From JBBDMU01 sp040878115 (lineage in GTDB: Bacteria > Bacteroidota > Rhodothermia > Balneolales > Natronogracilivirgulaceae): a stretch of 64,000 nt of DNA. Location: assembly GCA_040878115.1 (NCBI GenBank), contig JBBDMV010000126.1:1-64000 (forward strand). The letters are read 5' to 3'. This document shows, one piece after another, positions 16,553 through 24,505 of the stretch. Within the stretch, counting starts at the first letter, position 1; the number at the start of each line of letters is the position of its first letter. Made by a program: the position numbers and the translations under genes. The notes under the pieces are model-generated. The model ran no database searches. It was not told the DNA's origin and saw only the letters and a program-made list of their open reading frames with translations.

Positions 16553-17578
16553 TCACTCCGCGTCGTTCGTGCAGGCTATAAAGTCATTCAGGGCCTTCTT
16601 CGCTTTGCCCGCTTCCAGGCTTTCCCGGGCAGCCAGGTAGGATTCTTGCAAATCTTCGTAGATGCCGGAAGCGTGGATGGCAAATGTGGCATTCAGCGTT
16701 ACGATTTCCGACTGGGCTTCGGTGGCTTTGTTATCGAAGATGGACTGGATGATTTCAGTATTAACTTTTGAATCGCCGCCTTCCAATGATCTCAGATCGG
16801 TTAGCGTCAAGCCGAGGGTCCTGGCATCAAACTTTGCAGGTCCGGTGAATACACTGTTCTTTAATTCGTAGACCTCAGTAGATGCCGTGGTAGAAAACTC
16901 ATCCAACCCGTCGTTGGCATGAAGTCCATAGGCAAACTCGGTCCCCAATTTTGCAAGTATGCTGATAATGGTATGGGCGGCATCCCTGCTGTAAGCCCCG
17001 ATTACCTGCCGCTTCACCCCTGCGGGATTAAGAAGCGGGCCTAATAAGTTAAAAAACGTGCGCATGGCAAGCTCCTTGCGGGCAGGCATGACGTGCTTCA
17101 TGGCGGGATGAAAATAAGGGGCAAACATGAATGCCATTTGTATTTGCCTGAAGCAGTACTCAACGGCATCCTTGGACAGAGCTGGCTTAGCCCCCAGAGA
17201 TTCAAGGACATCAGCACTGCCGCAATTGCTGGATACGCTTCTGTTCCCGTGCTTCAGGATAGGAACGCCAGCACCGGCTACCACAAACATGGCGGCTGTA
17301 GATATGTTGAAGGTTTTCGAATGGTCCCCGCCTGTTCCGCAGAGATCAACAGCATATTCATCGGAGGCATCAACGGTAACGGCTGCATTGCGCATCACCT
17401 TCACGAATGCTGTCAGTTCATCTATGGTCTCCCCTTTACACCGCATCCCGAATAAAAAAGCTGCCGTACGGGAATGGTTCACATTCCCCGATATAATCTC
17501 GCTCATCGCAAAGCCAGCTTCGTGCCCGGTCAGGTTTTCGTGGCTGACGATCTTCTCTAGAATTTCTGTAAAGCTCAT
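16553..17578 (-). CDS. trpD: Anthranilate phosphoribosyltransferase
   Basis: Transfers the phosphoribosyl group from PRPP to anthranilate. Signatures: DLCGTGGDHSKTFNIST for PRPP binding, KHGNRSVSSNCGSADVLE, FAPYFHPAMKHV, and RTFFNLLGPLLNPA. At 341 residues it is a stand-alone TrpD, not fused to TrpG. It lies 48 nt after trpG and 42 nt before trpC in the same operon. Confidence 0.97.
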   Translation of the reverse strand: MSFTEILEKIVSHENLTGHEAGFAMSEIISGNVNHSRTAAFLFGMRCKGETIDELTAFVKVMRNAAVTVDASDEYAVDLCGTGGDHSKTFNISTAAMFVVAGAGVPILKHGNRSVSSNCGSADVLESLGAKPALSKDAVEYCFRQIQMAFMFAPYFHPAMKHVMPARKELAMRTFFNLLGPLLNPAGVKRQVIGAYSRDAAHTIISILAKLGTEFAYGLHANDGLDEFSTTASTEVYELKNSVFTGPAKFDARTLGLTLTDLRSLEGGDSKVNTEIIQSIFDNKATEAQSEIVTLNATFAIHASGIYEDLQESYLAARESLEAGKAKKALNDFIACTNDAE

Positions 17579-17626
17579 AATCTAAGGATTGGTTATAGGT
17601 CAAAAGGATAAAAGAGTTGTCACTGA

Positions 17627-18205
17627 TTACTGCTCATTGTTCACTGAAAATATCCAGTTTTTGATGATCTTCGGGCCTTCAGTGGTCAATATACTTTCGG
17701 GGTGGTACTGAATCCCCTCTACAGGGTGTTGTTTATGGCGAATACCCATAATAATACCATCTGGTGATTTGGAGGTCACCGTGAGCTGTTCTGTAATCCT
17801 TTCGGGATTTAGAACAAGGGAGTGGTAGCGTGTTGCAGTGAAATCTTGCGGTATGCCTTTATAAATCGAAAGGGAATCGTGGGATACCGTTGATGTTTTA
17901 CCGTGCATTAGAACAGGGGCATAAGATACCTCACACCCGTATACGTGGCCGATGGCCTGATGACCAAGGCAAACTCCCAAAACAGGGGTACTCGTTCCAA
18001 GTTCACGAATTAACGATTCGGTTATACCGGCATTCTCAGGACGGCCCGGTCCCGGTGAGATAAGAATACCGGCTGGATTTAACTTTTTAACTTCATCAAC
18101 AGTTAAAGCATCGTTACGCACAACGCGATAGTCAGCTTCATGCTCTGCTATAAGATGGACCAGGTTATAGGTGAAAGAGTCGTAGTTGTCAATTATGAGG
18201 ATCAT
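17627..18205 (-). CDS. trpG: Anthranilate synthase glutaminase subunit
   Basis: Class-I glutamine amidotransferase that supplies ammonia to TrpE. The triad is C79 (GVCLGHQAIG), H168 and E170 (QYHPES). The N-terminal DNYDSFTYNLV and ISPGPGRP oxyanion-region motifs are typical. The 192-residue length is normal for TrpG or the dual-use PabA. It lies 12 nt after trpS and 48 nt before trpD, which argues for TrpG function. Confidence 0.95.
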   Translation of the reverse strand: MILIIDNYDSFTYNLVHLIAEHEADYRVVRNDALTVDEVKKLNPAGILISPGPGRPENAGITESLIRELGTSTPVLGVCLGHQAIGHVYGCEVSYAPVLMHGKTSTVSHDSLSIYKGIPQDFTATRYHSLVLNPERITEQLTVTSKSPDGIIMGIRHKQHPVEGIQYHPESILTTEGPKIIKNWIFSVNNEQ

Positions 18206-18217
18206 TTTATAAAGTAT

Positions 18218-19207
18218 TTAAATACTGCCTGTTGTTCTAAGGATTCCCGCCATTTCTCTTACGGACTTCATGGTTTCCTCTGCCTTGCTTCGGGCTTTTT
18301 TGCCGCCTTCACGCAGGATTTCAATAACGTAATCCTCGTTCTTCTCCAGTAGTTTTCTTTTTTTTCTGGCTTCAAAAAAGTAATCTTCAATTAAGCCAAG
18401 CAGCCGCTTTTTCGCGTGTCCATAACCAAATCCGCCTTGTCTGTAATCTTTTTCTGTTTCTTCTACCCGTTCTTTGCTTCCAAATAGCTTGATAAGAGCG
18501 AACACATTACAGGCTTCGGGATCTTTGGGCTCTTCAAGTTCTTTGGAATCTGTTTGTATGGACATCACCTTTTTCTTAAGCGTCTTCCCTTCATCAAAAA
18601 TATCAATGGCATTATTGTAGGACTTGCTCATTTTACGTCCGTCAATTCCCGGCACACTGGCTACTGATTCTACGATATATGCTTCCGGCAGTTTCAGGAC
18701 CTCGCTGCCATAAGTGTGGTTGAACTTAGCGGCCAGATCGCGTGCCATTTCGATGTTCTGTTTTTGATCGGCCCCCACCGGGACCAAATCTGAGCCGTAT
18801 ATAAGGATATCGGCGGCCTGTAAAATAGGATACGTGAATAGTCCAATATTAGCCGGTAATCCCTGGGCGACTTTATCTTTGTAGGCGACCCCTTTTTCCA
18901 TTAAACTTACCGGACAGAGGGTCCCGAGAATCCACGCAAGTTCGGTAACCTGGGGCACGTCGCTTTGGGCAAAGAAGGTACATTTGTCAGGGTCCATGCC
19001 TAAGGCCAGATAATCCAGTGTGACATCCAGTGTATACCTTTTCAACTTTTCGCCGTCGCTTAGTGAAGTAAGGGAGTGATAATTGGCAATGAAATATAAA
19101 GCCTCACCCTGGTCCTGCATTTCAAGGTGCTGCCTTATGGCACCAAAATAGTTTCCAAGATGTAAACGCCCGGAGGGCTGGATGCCTGAAAGTATAGTTT
19201 TATTCAT
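18218..19207 (-). CDS. trpS: Tryptophanyl-tRNA synthetase, inside the trp operon
   Basis: Class-I aminoacyl-tRNA synthetase charging tRNA-Trp. The HIGH-type motif is GRLHLGNYFGA (residues ~13-23), and the KMSKS loop is GRKMSKSYNN near residue 200. The 329 residues match bacterial TrpRS. It is placed between trpE (84 nt upstream) and trpG (12 nt downstream) on the same strand, so it should be co-transcribed and fall under the trp attenuator. That would couple synthetase supply to tRNA-Trp charging. Confidence 0.96.
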   Translation of the reverse strand: MNKTILSGIQPSGRLHLGNYFGAIRQHLEMQDQGEALYFIANYHSLTSLSDGEKLKRYTLDVTLDYLALGMDPDKCTFFAQSDVPQVTELAWILGTLCPVSLMEKGVAYKDKVAQGLPANIGLFTYPILQAADILIYGSDLVPVGADQKQNIEMARDLAAKFNHTYGSEVLKLPEAYIVESVASVPGIDGRKMSKSYNNAIDIFDEGKTLKKKVMSIQTDSKELEEPKDPEACNVFALIKLFGSKERVEETEKDYRQGGFGYGHAKKRLLGLIEDYFFEARKKRKLLEKNEDYVIEILREGGKKARSKAEETMKSVREMAGILRTTGSI

Positions 19208-19291
19208 TGGAGGATATGATTAACCACGAAGTGTACTAAGGGTATAAGTGAGCGCAATTATTTGAAATTTGGTTTGATGTCATGTTAAATT

Positions 19292-20749
19292 TTAAACCTC
19301 CAAAGCAACATCCAGGGCCTCGATAAGCGCTTTGGCTTTGTTTACGGTTTCTTCGTATTCATTTTCTGGTACGCTGTCGGCAACGATGCCCGCTCCGGCC
19401 TGGATATAAACAGACTCTTCGGTGGCAACCATCGTGCGGATGGCAATGCAGGTATCCATATTACCGGAAAAGTCTATATAGCCAACGGCACCTGCATAGG
19501 GTCCTCGTTTCGTGGTTTCCAGCTCATCGATGATCTCCATAGCCCGTACCTTCGGGGCCCCGCTTACTGTACCGGCAGGGAAGCAATGAATGAGCGCGTC
19601 AACCGGATGTTTATTAGAGCTTAGTTCACCGGAAACATCGGATACAATGTGCATCACGTGGGAATAGCGTTCGATAACCTGGTTACGGCGCATCTTTACC
19701 GTTTTAGGTTCGCAAATCCGCGATAGGTCATTTCGTCCCAGATCAACCAGCATGATGTGTTCGGCAACCTCTTTTGGATCATTTTTAAGGTCCTGTTCAT
19801 AGGTCGCATCTTCTTCCTGGGTTTCTCCCCGGGGACGAGTGCCTGCAATAGGAAGCACCTGGGCCTCACCATCCTGAACACGGACCAGAACTTCCGGGGA
19901 AGAGCCTACCAAAGAGAAATCATGAAATTCCAGATAAAACAGGTAAGGTGATGGATTGACCATCCGAAGTGCCCGGTATAACATAAAGCGATCTCCCCGG
20001 AAGCTGCTTTTGAAGCGCTGGGAAAGCACAACCTGAAATATATCACCCTCGCGTATGTATTCTTTTGCCTTTAGAACTTTTTGACAGAAATCATCCTTCT
20101 TTGTATTGCTTTCAAGCTGGGTACTGGTAATGGAAAAAGGCAATACCGTATCAGCCTGTTTTTGCGTATTTCTCTCCATTGTGCTCAATGAACTTTGAGC
20201 TTTATCGAATAATGTTTCCAGATCATCATCACCATCGAGGAATACGGTTTTTATCAGGATAATGCGGTGCTTCACATGGTCGAAGGCATAAATCTCATCA
20301 TAAAAAGCCCAAATGGCTTCAGGCAGGTTTAGATCATCTTCCGGAACATCGGGAAGGTGTTCGGTGAGGCGTACGGTGTCATAAGCAGAATACCCTACAG
20401 CGCCCCCTGTTAGTCTGGGTATATTGGGGAGACTGGGTTCCCGGTAATTACCGGTCAGTTTTTTGAGAACATTATAATAATTGCCGTCAATCCTTTCTTC
20501 TTTCCCCTCACGGTTAAGCATGATCTTTTGGTCCTTAAACTTCAGGACCTGATAGGGATTACATCCCAGAAAGGAGTATCGGGCTAAATGTTCCCCTCCC
20601 TCTACCGATTCAAAAAGAAAGGGATAACGGGTGCCCTCGCGCAGCTTCAAAAACAAGGACACCGGCGTAACGGTATCGGCCATGAGGGCCCGGTGGACCG
20701 GAATGGCCGTATAATCCTTTGCTAATCGTTCAAATTGTTTGAAATCCAT
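19292..20749 (-). CDS. trpE: Anthranilate synthase component I
   Basis: Converts chorismate plus ammonia (from TrpG) to anthranilate, the committed step. The C-terminal chorismate-binding domain shows EGDIFQVVLSQRF, NPSPYLFYLEF, PIAGTRPRG, DLGRNDLSRI, FPAGTVSGAPKVRAMEII and GPYAGAVGYI. The N-terminal domain includes LESVEGGEHLARYSFLG with a feedback-site-like Glu-Ser. I start it at MDFKQFERLAKD (485 residues). A longer frame with ATG at 20776 begins inside the attenuator terminator hairpin and adds nine residues (MWVFLCLDL) that are unlikely to be translated. First structural gene of the operon. Confidence 0.95.
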   Translation of the reverse strand: MDFKQFERLAKDYTAIPVHRALMADTVTPVSLFLKLREGTRYPFLFESVEGGEHLARYSFLGCNPYQVLKFKDQKIMLNREGKEERIDGNYYNVLKKLTGNYREPSLPNIPRLTGGAVGYSAYDTVRLTEHLPDVPEDDLNLPEAIWAFYDEIYAFDHVKHRIILIKTVFLDGDDDLETLFDKAQSSLSTMERNTQKQADTVLPFSITSTQLESNTKKDDFCQKVLKAKEYIREGDIFQVVLSQRFKSSFRGDRFMLYRALRMVNPSPYLFYLEFHDFSLVGSSPEVLVRVQDGEAQVLPIAGTRPRGETQEEDATYEQDLKNDPKEVAEHIMLVDLGRNDLSRICEPKTVKMRRNQVIERYSHVMHIVSDVSGELSSNKHPVDALIHCFPAGTVSGAPKVRAMEIIDELETTKRGPYAGAVGYIDFSGNMDTCIAIRTMVATEESVYIQAGAGIVADSVPENEYEETVNKAKALIEALDVALEV

Positions 20750-20762
20750 AAGATCAAGACAT

Positions 20763-20796
20763 AAAAAAACCCACATTCAGAGAACTGAAGCGGGTT
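20763..20796 (-). terminator. trp attenuator terminator, with antiterminator
   Basis: On the minus strand CCCGCTTCAG and CTGAATGTGGG form a stable stem with a TTCT loop (one bulge, one G-T), followed by seven Ts. An alternative pairing joins CTGAGCGG at the leader stop codon (20847-20840) to CCGCTTCAG (20793-20785) and would destroy the terminator. A ribosome finishing the leader covers CTGAGCGG and lets the terminator form. A ribosome stalled at the Trp codons leaves it free. A further 10-bp helix pairs leader codons 3-6 (20890-20881) with 20830-20821. Confidence 0.9.
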
Positions 20797-20843
20797 AAAC
20801 AGCGTAGAATATAAAGTAAATACAACACGCAACGTCAATCCGC

Positions 20844-20897
20844 TCAGCGAATCGACCACCACCAGGAATTCAGAAGTAAGGCGTGTTGTAATTTCAT
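20844..20897 (-). CDS. trpL: trp operon leader peptide (17 residues, three Trp)
   Basis: ATG at 20897 opens MKLQHALLLNSWWWSIR and stops with TGA (20846-20844). Three consecutive TGG codons (12-14, 20864-20856) make translation a sensor of charged tRNA-Trp. The stop codon overlaps the antiterminator strand. The promoter's -7 element ends only 5 nt before the ATG, so the transcript probably starts at or next to the start codon and the peptide may be translated from a leaderless mRNA. Arrangement and distance to trpE match classical ribosome-mediated attenuation. Confidence 0.93.
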   Translation of the reverse strand: MKLQHALLLNSWWWSIR

Positions 20898-20902
20898 GAT
20901 CG

Positions 20903-20933
20903 CAAAGTTACTTTGTGGACAGGTTAATGTCAA
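20903..20933 (-). promoter_or_regulatory. Bacteroidota-type promoter of the trp operon
   Basis: On the minus strand TTGACA (20933-20928) is followed by TAACTTTG (20910-20903), with 20 nt between TTG and TA. This fits the Bacteroidota sigma consensus (TTG, about 19-20 nt, TAnnTTTG) exactly at the -7 box. Transcription would start within a few bases of the trpL ATG. Confidence 0.75.
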
Positions 20934-21117
20934 TTAAAGTTGTCCTAAAAACTTAATGTTTGGAGCGAATTCTTTTGCCGCCTTCTAATGCGAATATCCT
21001 TGCACCTGAGAATAATTATAATTTTGTCTTCAATCCCAGAGAAGATGATCATTTTCTAATCCACCAGAGTTGCTGATATGCATGTATTGGCATTGCGACT
21101 TAAGATTTAACACCTAT

Positions 21118-22092
21118 ATGAAAAGATTAACCTTTGCTTCTGCTTTACTTCTGTCTCTTGTCTTGTCAGGACCACCTTTAATTGCCCAGCAATCATCAGG
21201 CTTTCAATTCCTGAATATTGGGCCCACAGCAAAATCTTTAGGGATTTCTGAAGCACATACAGCGGTCAGTTTAGGGGCTTCGTCAATTTATACCAATCCG
21301 GCATTATTGTCATTTGAAAAGGAATCAAGCAGTACCCTTTCCTATCTGGTATGGCAGCCAGCTGGCACGCAAACCAGTCATGCCGCTGTAAACCTTAAAC
21401 GAGATGATGATGCCTTTGGCTTTGGTCTTATTTCATCAAAGGTGGATGATATTGAACAGCGTTCTGTTTCGGGCCCACCTTCTGGAAGTATAGCTGTTCA
21501 ATACTTGTCCCTTGCCGGCGCCTATTCCAAGAACTTCGGCTATTTCTCAGTGGGAGCAACCGGAATGTATTTGTATGAGCAGCTTTATAATTTCGATGCC
21601 AGTGGGTTTGCATTATCAGCTGGTGCTGCAACCAACATTTTAGATGAACGTCTTCGTATTGGTGTCGCTTTGCTCAATTATGGCCAGATGCAGGACCTTC
21701 AACATGAAGCTACAGAGTTACCTGCATCATTTAAGGTAGGCGTGGATATTCAGGCTTTGCAGTTTTCAGCTAGTGGAAGTAATAAAATACCTTTTCTTTT
21801 TGTAATAAGCTCTGATTTTGTAAAACCATTGAATGAACCAGGTCTAAGTCAGGCCAGCGAAGGCAACAGTAATATATTTCGTCAGGATGAAGCTTATTTT
21901 AATCTGGCATTACAGGTTGAGATTTCTGAAATCATCATCTTGAGAAGCGGATACAAAACTAATCATCCTAACAGATCTGCGAGCTTCGGTGCCGGAGTTA
22001 GAGTTAGCAACCTAGATTTCGATTATGCTTTTGCACCCTTTGATACCGGGATGGGTACAAACCACGGTATTAGTGTGGCCTATTACTTCTGA
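21118..22092 (+). CDS. PorV/PorQ-family outer-membrane beta-barrel protein
   Basis: Outer-membrane protein of ~324 residues. The signal peptide is MKRLTFASALLLSLVLSGPP with cleavage near AQQ. The mature N-terminus FLNIGPTAKSLGISEAHTAV and NPALLSFE are hallmarks of the PorV/PorQ (UPF0164/FadL-like) group, and the chain ends in an aromatic residue (YYF), as expected for BAM substrates. PorV-type proteins act in type IX secretion, while PorQ-like paralogues have less clear roles; this one is not assigned further. The start is ATG 21118; a frame opening 48 nt upstream lacks a signal peptide. A TAATTTTG box lies at 21019-21026. Divergent from trp. Confidence 0.8.
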   Translation: MKRLTFASALLLSLVLSGPPLIAQQSSGFQFLNIGPTAKSLGISEAHTAVSLGASSIYTNPALLSFEKESSSTLSYLVWQPAGTQTSHAAVNLKRDDDAFGFGLISSKVDDIEQRSVSGPPSGSIAVQYLSLAGAYSKNFGYFSVGATGMYLYEQLYNFDASGFALSAGAATNILDERLRIGVALLNYGQMQDLQHEATELPASFKVGVDIQALQFSASGSNKIPFLFVISSDFVKPLNEPGLSQASEGNSNIFRQDEAYFNLALQVEISEIIILRSGYKTNHPNRSASFGAGVRVSNLDFDYAFAPFDTGMGTNHGISVAYYF

Positions 22093-22357
22093 AAAGTGTT
22101 TACAGAATTGTAAACATCTGATAGGAAAAAACTATCATTTCTTAATATTCCTTTGAATAGGACCTGATAATATACATCTGGAATCATTTTTTCGATGTTC
22201 CACAAAGTACTCAACCTATAGAAAATTATAGAAGTAAATTTAAAGTTAAAAGATATAAAACTGTTACCACCGCCTTTTTTTTGCTCATCAAACTGATAAA
22301 TTATTAAAAACCTATAAATTCACTGCATTCAGGATTGTTCTTAAACTTCATAATTTT

Positions 22358-22849
22358 ATGAAATTCTACTATAATTTGTGTTTCATAAGTACCCTTCTCC
22401 TCACTTTAGGGTGTATCCAGAACGAGAATAAGTATAACGGGGTCTGGCATTCACTTGAAGATGCTCAAAAAAAAGTTACCCACGACAACAACAAAAAATT
22501 ATTGTTAAGCGTGTACACCGAAGATGACAATGAAAGCAAGCAGCTTCAGGAAGAAGTTTTACCTGATCCAGCAGTCACAAAAATGATGAACAAACATTTT
22601 TGCTCCGTGCAGATCAATGCAAATTCAAAAGATAGTGTTTTATTTAATGGAGTTAAAAAGACGGAAAAAGAGATCGCGGAAGATCTGGGGGTAACTTCCT
22701 ACCCCACCATAGTTTTTTTAAACAGTGACGGTGAAAAAATTATCATCACCAACGGATTTATGGATGCAAAGTCCTTTACTAACCTTCTCTCCTATGTTGG
22801 CAGCGATGCCTACCTGACTACTGAATTCGACCTGTATCTAAATGAATAG
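22358..22849 (+). CDS. Thioredoxin-fold lipoprotein without active-site cysteines
   Basis: A 163-residue lipoprotein (LLLTLGC lipobox, Cys19) with a thioredoxin-like core. The central strand KKLLLSVYTED should be followed by CxxC, but here reads DDNESKQLQEE. The cis-Pro region VTSYPTIVFLNSDGE is well conserved, and the segment between (LPDPAVTKMMNKHFCSVQIN) matches thioredoxin_7/DUF255-type proteins. It can therefore not act as a dithiol oxidoreductase and may be a structural or binding protein. It converges with pssA, 11 nt apart. Confidence 0.72.
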   Translation: MKFYYNLCFISTLLLTLGCIQNENKYNGVWHSLEDAQKKVTHDNNKKLLLSVYTEDDNESKQLQEEVLPDPAVTKMMNKHFCSVQINANSKDSVLFNGVKKTEKEIAEDLGVTSYPTIVFLNSDGEKIIITNGFMDAKSFTNLLSYVGSDAYLTTEFDLYLNE

Positions 22850-22860
22850 TAGCTTCGAGC

Positions 22861-23706
22861 TTAATTGATATTTATTTTGTTGATGATTTCCATGTCCTCA
22901 TCGTCATTGTCCTCTGTGACATTTTTCCAGAAACGAATTGAAGCCATCACCAAACCCTTGATTATAAATACACTAATGACAATCATTAATCCGTATTCCT
23001 GAAGCAGGATGATAAGCAAGGAGTAAATAACGAAAAGAAACATCCGTCCTGTGTTTTCTTTCATATAACCTTTGCTGAAACGAGGGACCTTATCAAATGG
23101 AACAGTGCTCACCATTAAAAAAGAGAGCAGGACAACCAAAGGAACAAGTATGCTGCTTACACCATATTTCCATTCCTCAAATAGCTGGGTGTTTTCAACA
23201 AAAGTAAGATAAAATGCTACGAACATGAGAGCCTGTGCAGGAATAGGCAATCCCTTAAAGAAGACAGGGTCCTCATCAACTTTAGCGTCTACATTAAAGC
23301 GGGCCAGGCGTACGGCTCCACAAAGTGGTATAAATGCACAAACGACGACTCCTAACAGCATCAGTTCATTAAGTCCAAATGTGTACAGCAGTATGGCAGG
23401 TGCCGCGCCAAAAGAAACCATATCGCTCAGGGAGTCTAATTCAATTCCAAATTCACTGTTGGCATTAGCGAGGCGGGCCATCAGGCCGTCAAGCATATCA
23501 AAAACACCGGCAAATACGATGAGCCAGGCTCCCAGAATGGGCTTACCTTCCAAAATTTGAATAATGGCTATGAACCCACAAAACAAATTCATCAGCGTAA
23601 AAAAACTGGGAACCACAAGCCGTGGTATAGGTCTGGGCTTAAGTTTTTTTCTTATGCGGCCATTCCTTAGCCTACGGTGCTTTTTCTTCTGAATTTTATA
23701 TTTCAT
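22861..23706 (-). CDS. pssA: CDP-diacylglycerol-serine O-phosphatidyltransferase
   Basis: Integral membrane enzyme that makes phosphatidylserine from CDP-diacylglycerol and serine. The CDP-alcohol phosphotransferase motif is complete: D70, D73-G74, A77-R78, G87, D91, D95 (DMLDGLMARLA ... FGIELDSLSD). Several hydrophobic helices follow. The N-terminus is strongly basic (about 20 Lys/Arg in the first 30 residues), possibly for binding anionic membrane. At 281 residues it is of normal length. It lies 75 nt downstream of psd, the next step, on the same strand. Confidence 0.93.
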   Translation of the reverse strand: MKYKIQKKKHRRLRNGRIRKKLKPRPIPRLVVPSFFTLMNLFCGFIAIIQILEGKPILGAWLIVFAGVFDMLDGLMARLANANSEFGIELDSLSDMVSFGAAPAILLYTFGLNELMLLGVVVCAFIPLCGAVRLARFNVDAKVDEDPVFFKGLPIPAQALMFVAFYLTFVENTQLFEEWKYGVSSILVPLVVLLSFLMVSTVPFDKVPRFSKGYMKENTGRMFLFVIYSLLIILLQEYGLMIVISVFIIKGLVMASIRFWKNVTEDNDDEDMEIINKININ

Positions 23707-23781
23707 AATTCATCAACCACACAGGGAAATAAATACTACGTTTGTTCAGCTAATAAATTAATATTTATTTGTGATCTTTGT

Positions 23782-24435
23782 TCAATTCTCTTCTATTGTT
23801 CCAATCACCGTTTCACCCGCAACAACAATATCATCAATTTTGATGTTGAACTTAACATTAGCGGGTACCAGTATATCCATTCTGGAGCCAAACTTCATCA
23901 TTCCGAATCGTTTGCCGGCTACAACCTCATCTCCCTCTTTAACATGAAATACAATTCTGCGTGCTATAAAACCAGCAATCTGTTTATAAAATATTTTTGT
24001 ATTATTGTTGTGAAGCACACCAAACTCGGCACGTTCATTAAGTTCAGATGATTTTTCATGCCAGGCTACCAGGTACTTGCCCGGTATGTATTTTACGTAC
24101 TCCAATAAACCGTTTACAGGATTTCTGTTTACATGCACATCAAGCGGGGACAGGAAAATGCTTACTTGTGTGGCAGGGCCTTTTATATACGTATTCTCCA
24201 GCACTTCTTCTACCAAGATCACTTTTCCGTCAGCAGGAGAAATAAGCTTATTTTTGCTCTCGGGTGTACTTCTTTCAGGGTCACGAAAGAAGTACAGGGT
24301 GAAGACAATCATTCCTATAGCAGCCAGGTAAAACAGCCAGGAAACGGTATTTCCTATCCATAAACCAATAAATACTACTATAAGGGCAATGAACAGGGTA
24401 AATACGATTACAAAAAAGCCGTCTTTGGCAAACAT
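23782..24435 (-). CDS. psd: Phosphatidylserine decarboxylase (short, PSD-A type)
   Basis: Pyruvoyl-dependent enzyme producing phosphatidylethanolamine. Two N-terminal membrane segments are followed by ISPADGKV, SIFLSPLDVHVNRNP (with the conserved His), and KFGSRMDILVP, where autocleavage between G183 and S184 creates the pyruvoyl group. The 217-residue length is that of the compact PSD-A family, used widely in Bacteroidota. Pairs with pssA downstream; rseP ends 70 nt upstream, so dxr-rseP-psd-pssA may be one transcript. Confidence 0.93.
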   Translation of the reverse strand: MFAKDGFFVIVFTLFIALIVVFIGLWIGNTVSWLFYLAAIGMIVFTLYFFRDPERSTPESKNKLISPADGKVILVEEVLENTYIKGPATQVSIFLSPLDVHVNRNPVNGLLEYVKYIPGKYLVAWHEKSSELNERAEFGVLHNNNTKIFYKQIAGFIARRIVFHVKEGDEVVAGKRFGMMKFGSRMDILVPANVKFNIKIDDIVVAGETVIGTIEEN

Positions 24436-24505
24436 AGGGTAAGGTTTCAGGTATCAGCTTGCAGCGATTATTATGGGGGGATGTTTGTTATATTTTAGCG
24501 CTCGT

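Noticed and set aside
20749..20776. Upstream ATG of trpE (MWVFLCLDL extension)
   Set aside because: It lies inside the attenuator terminator, and the extension is unlike the TrpE N-terminus.
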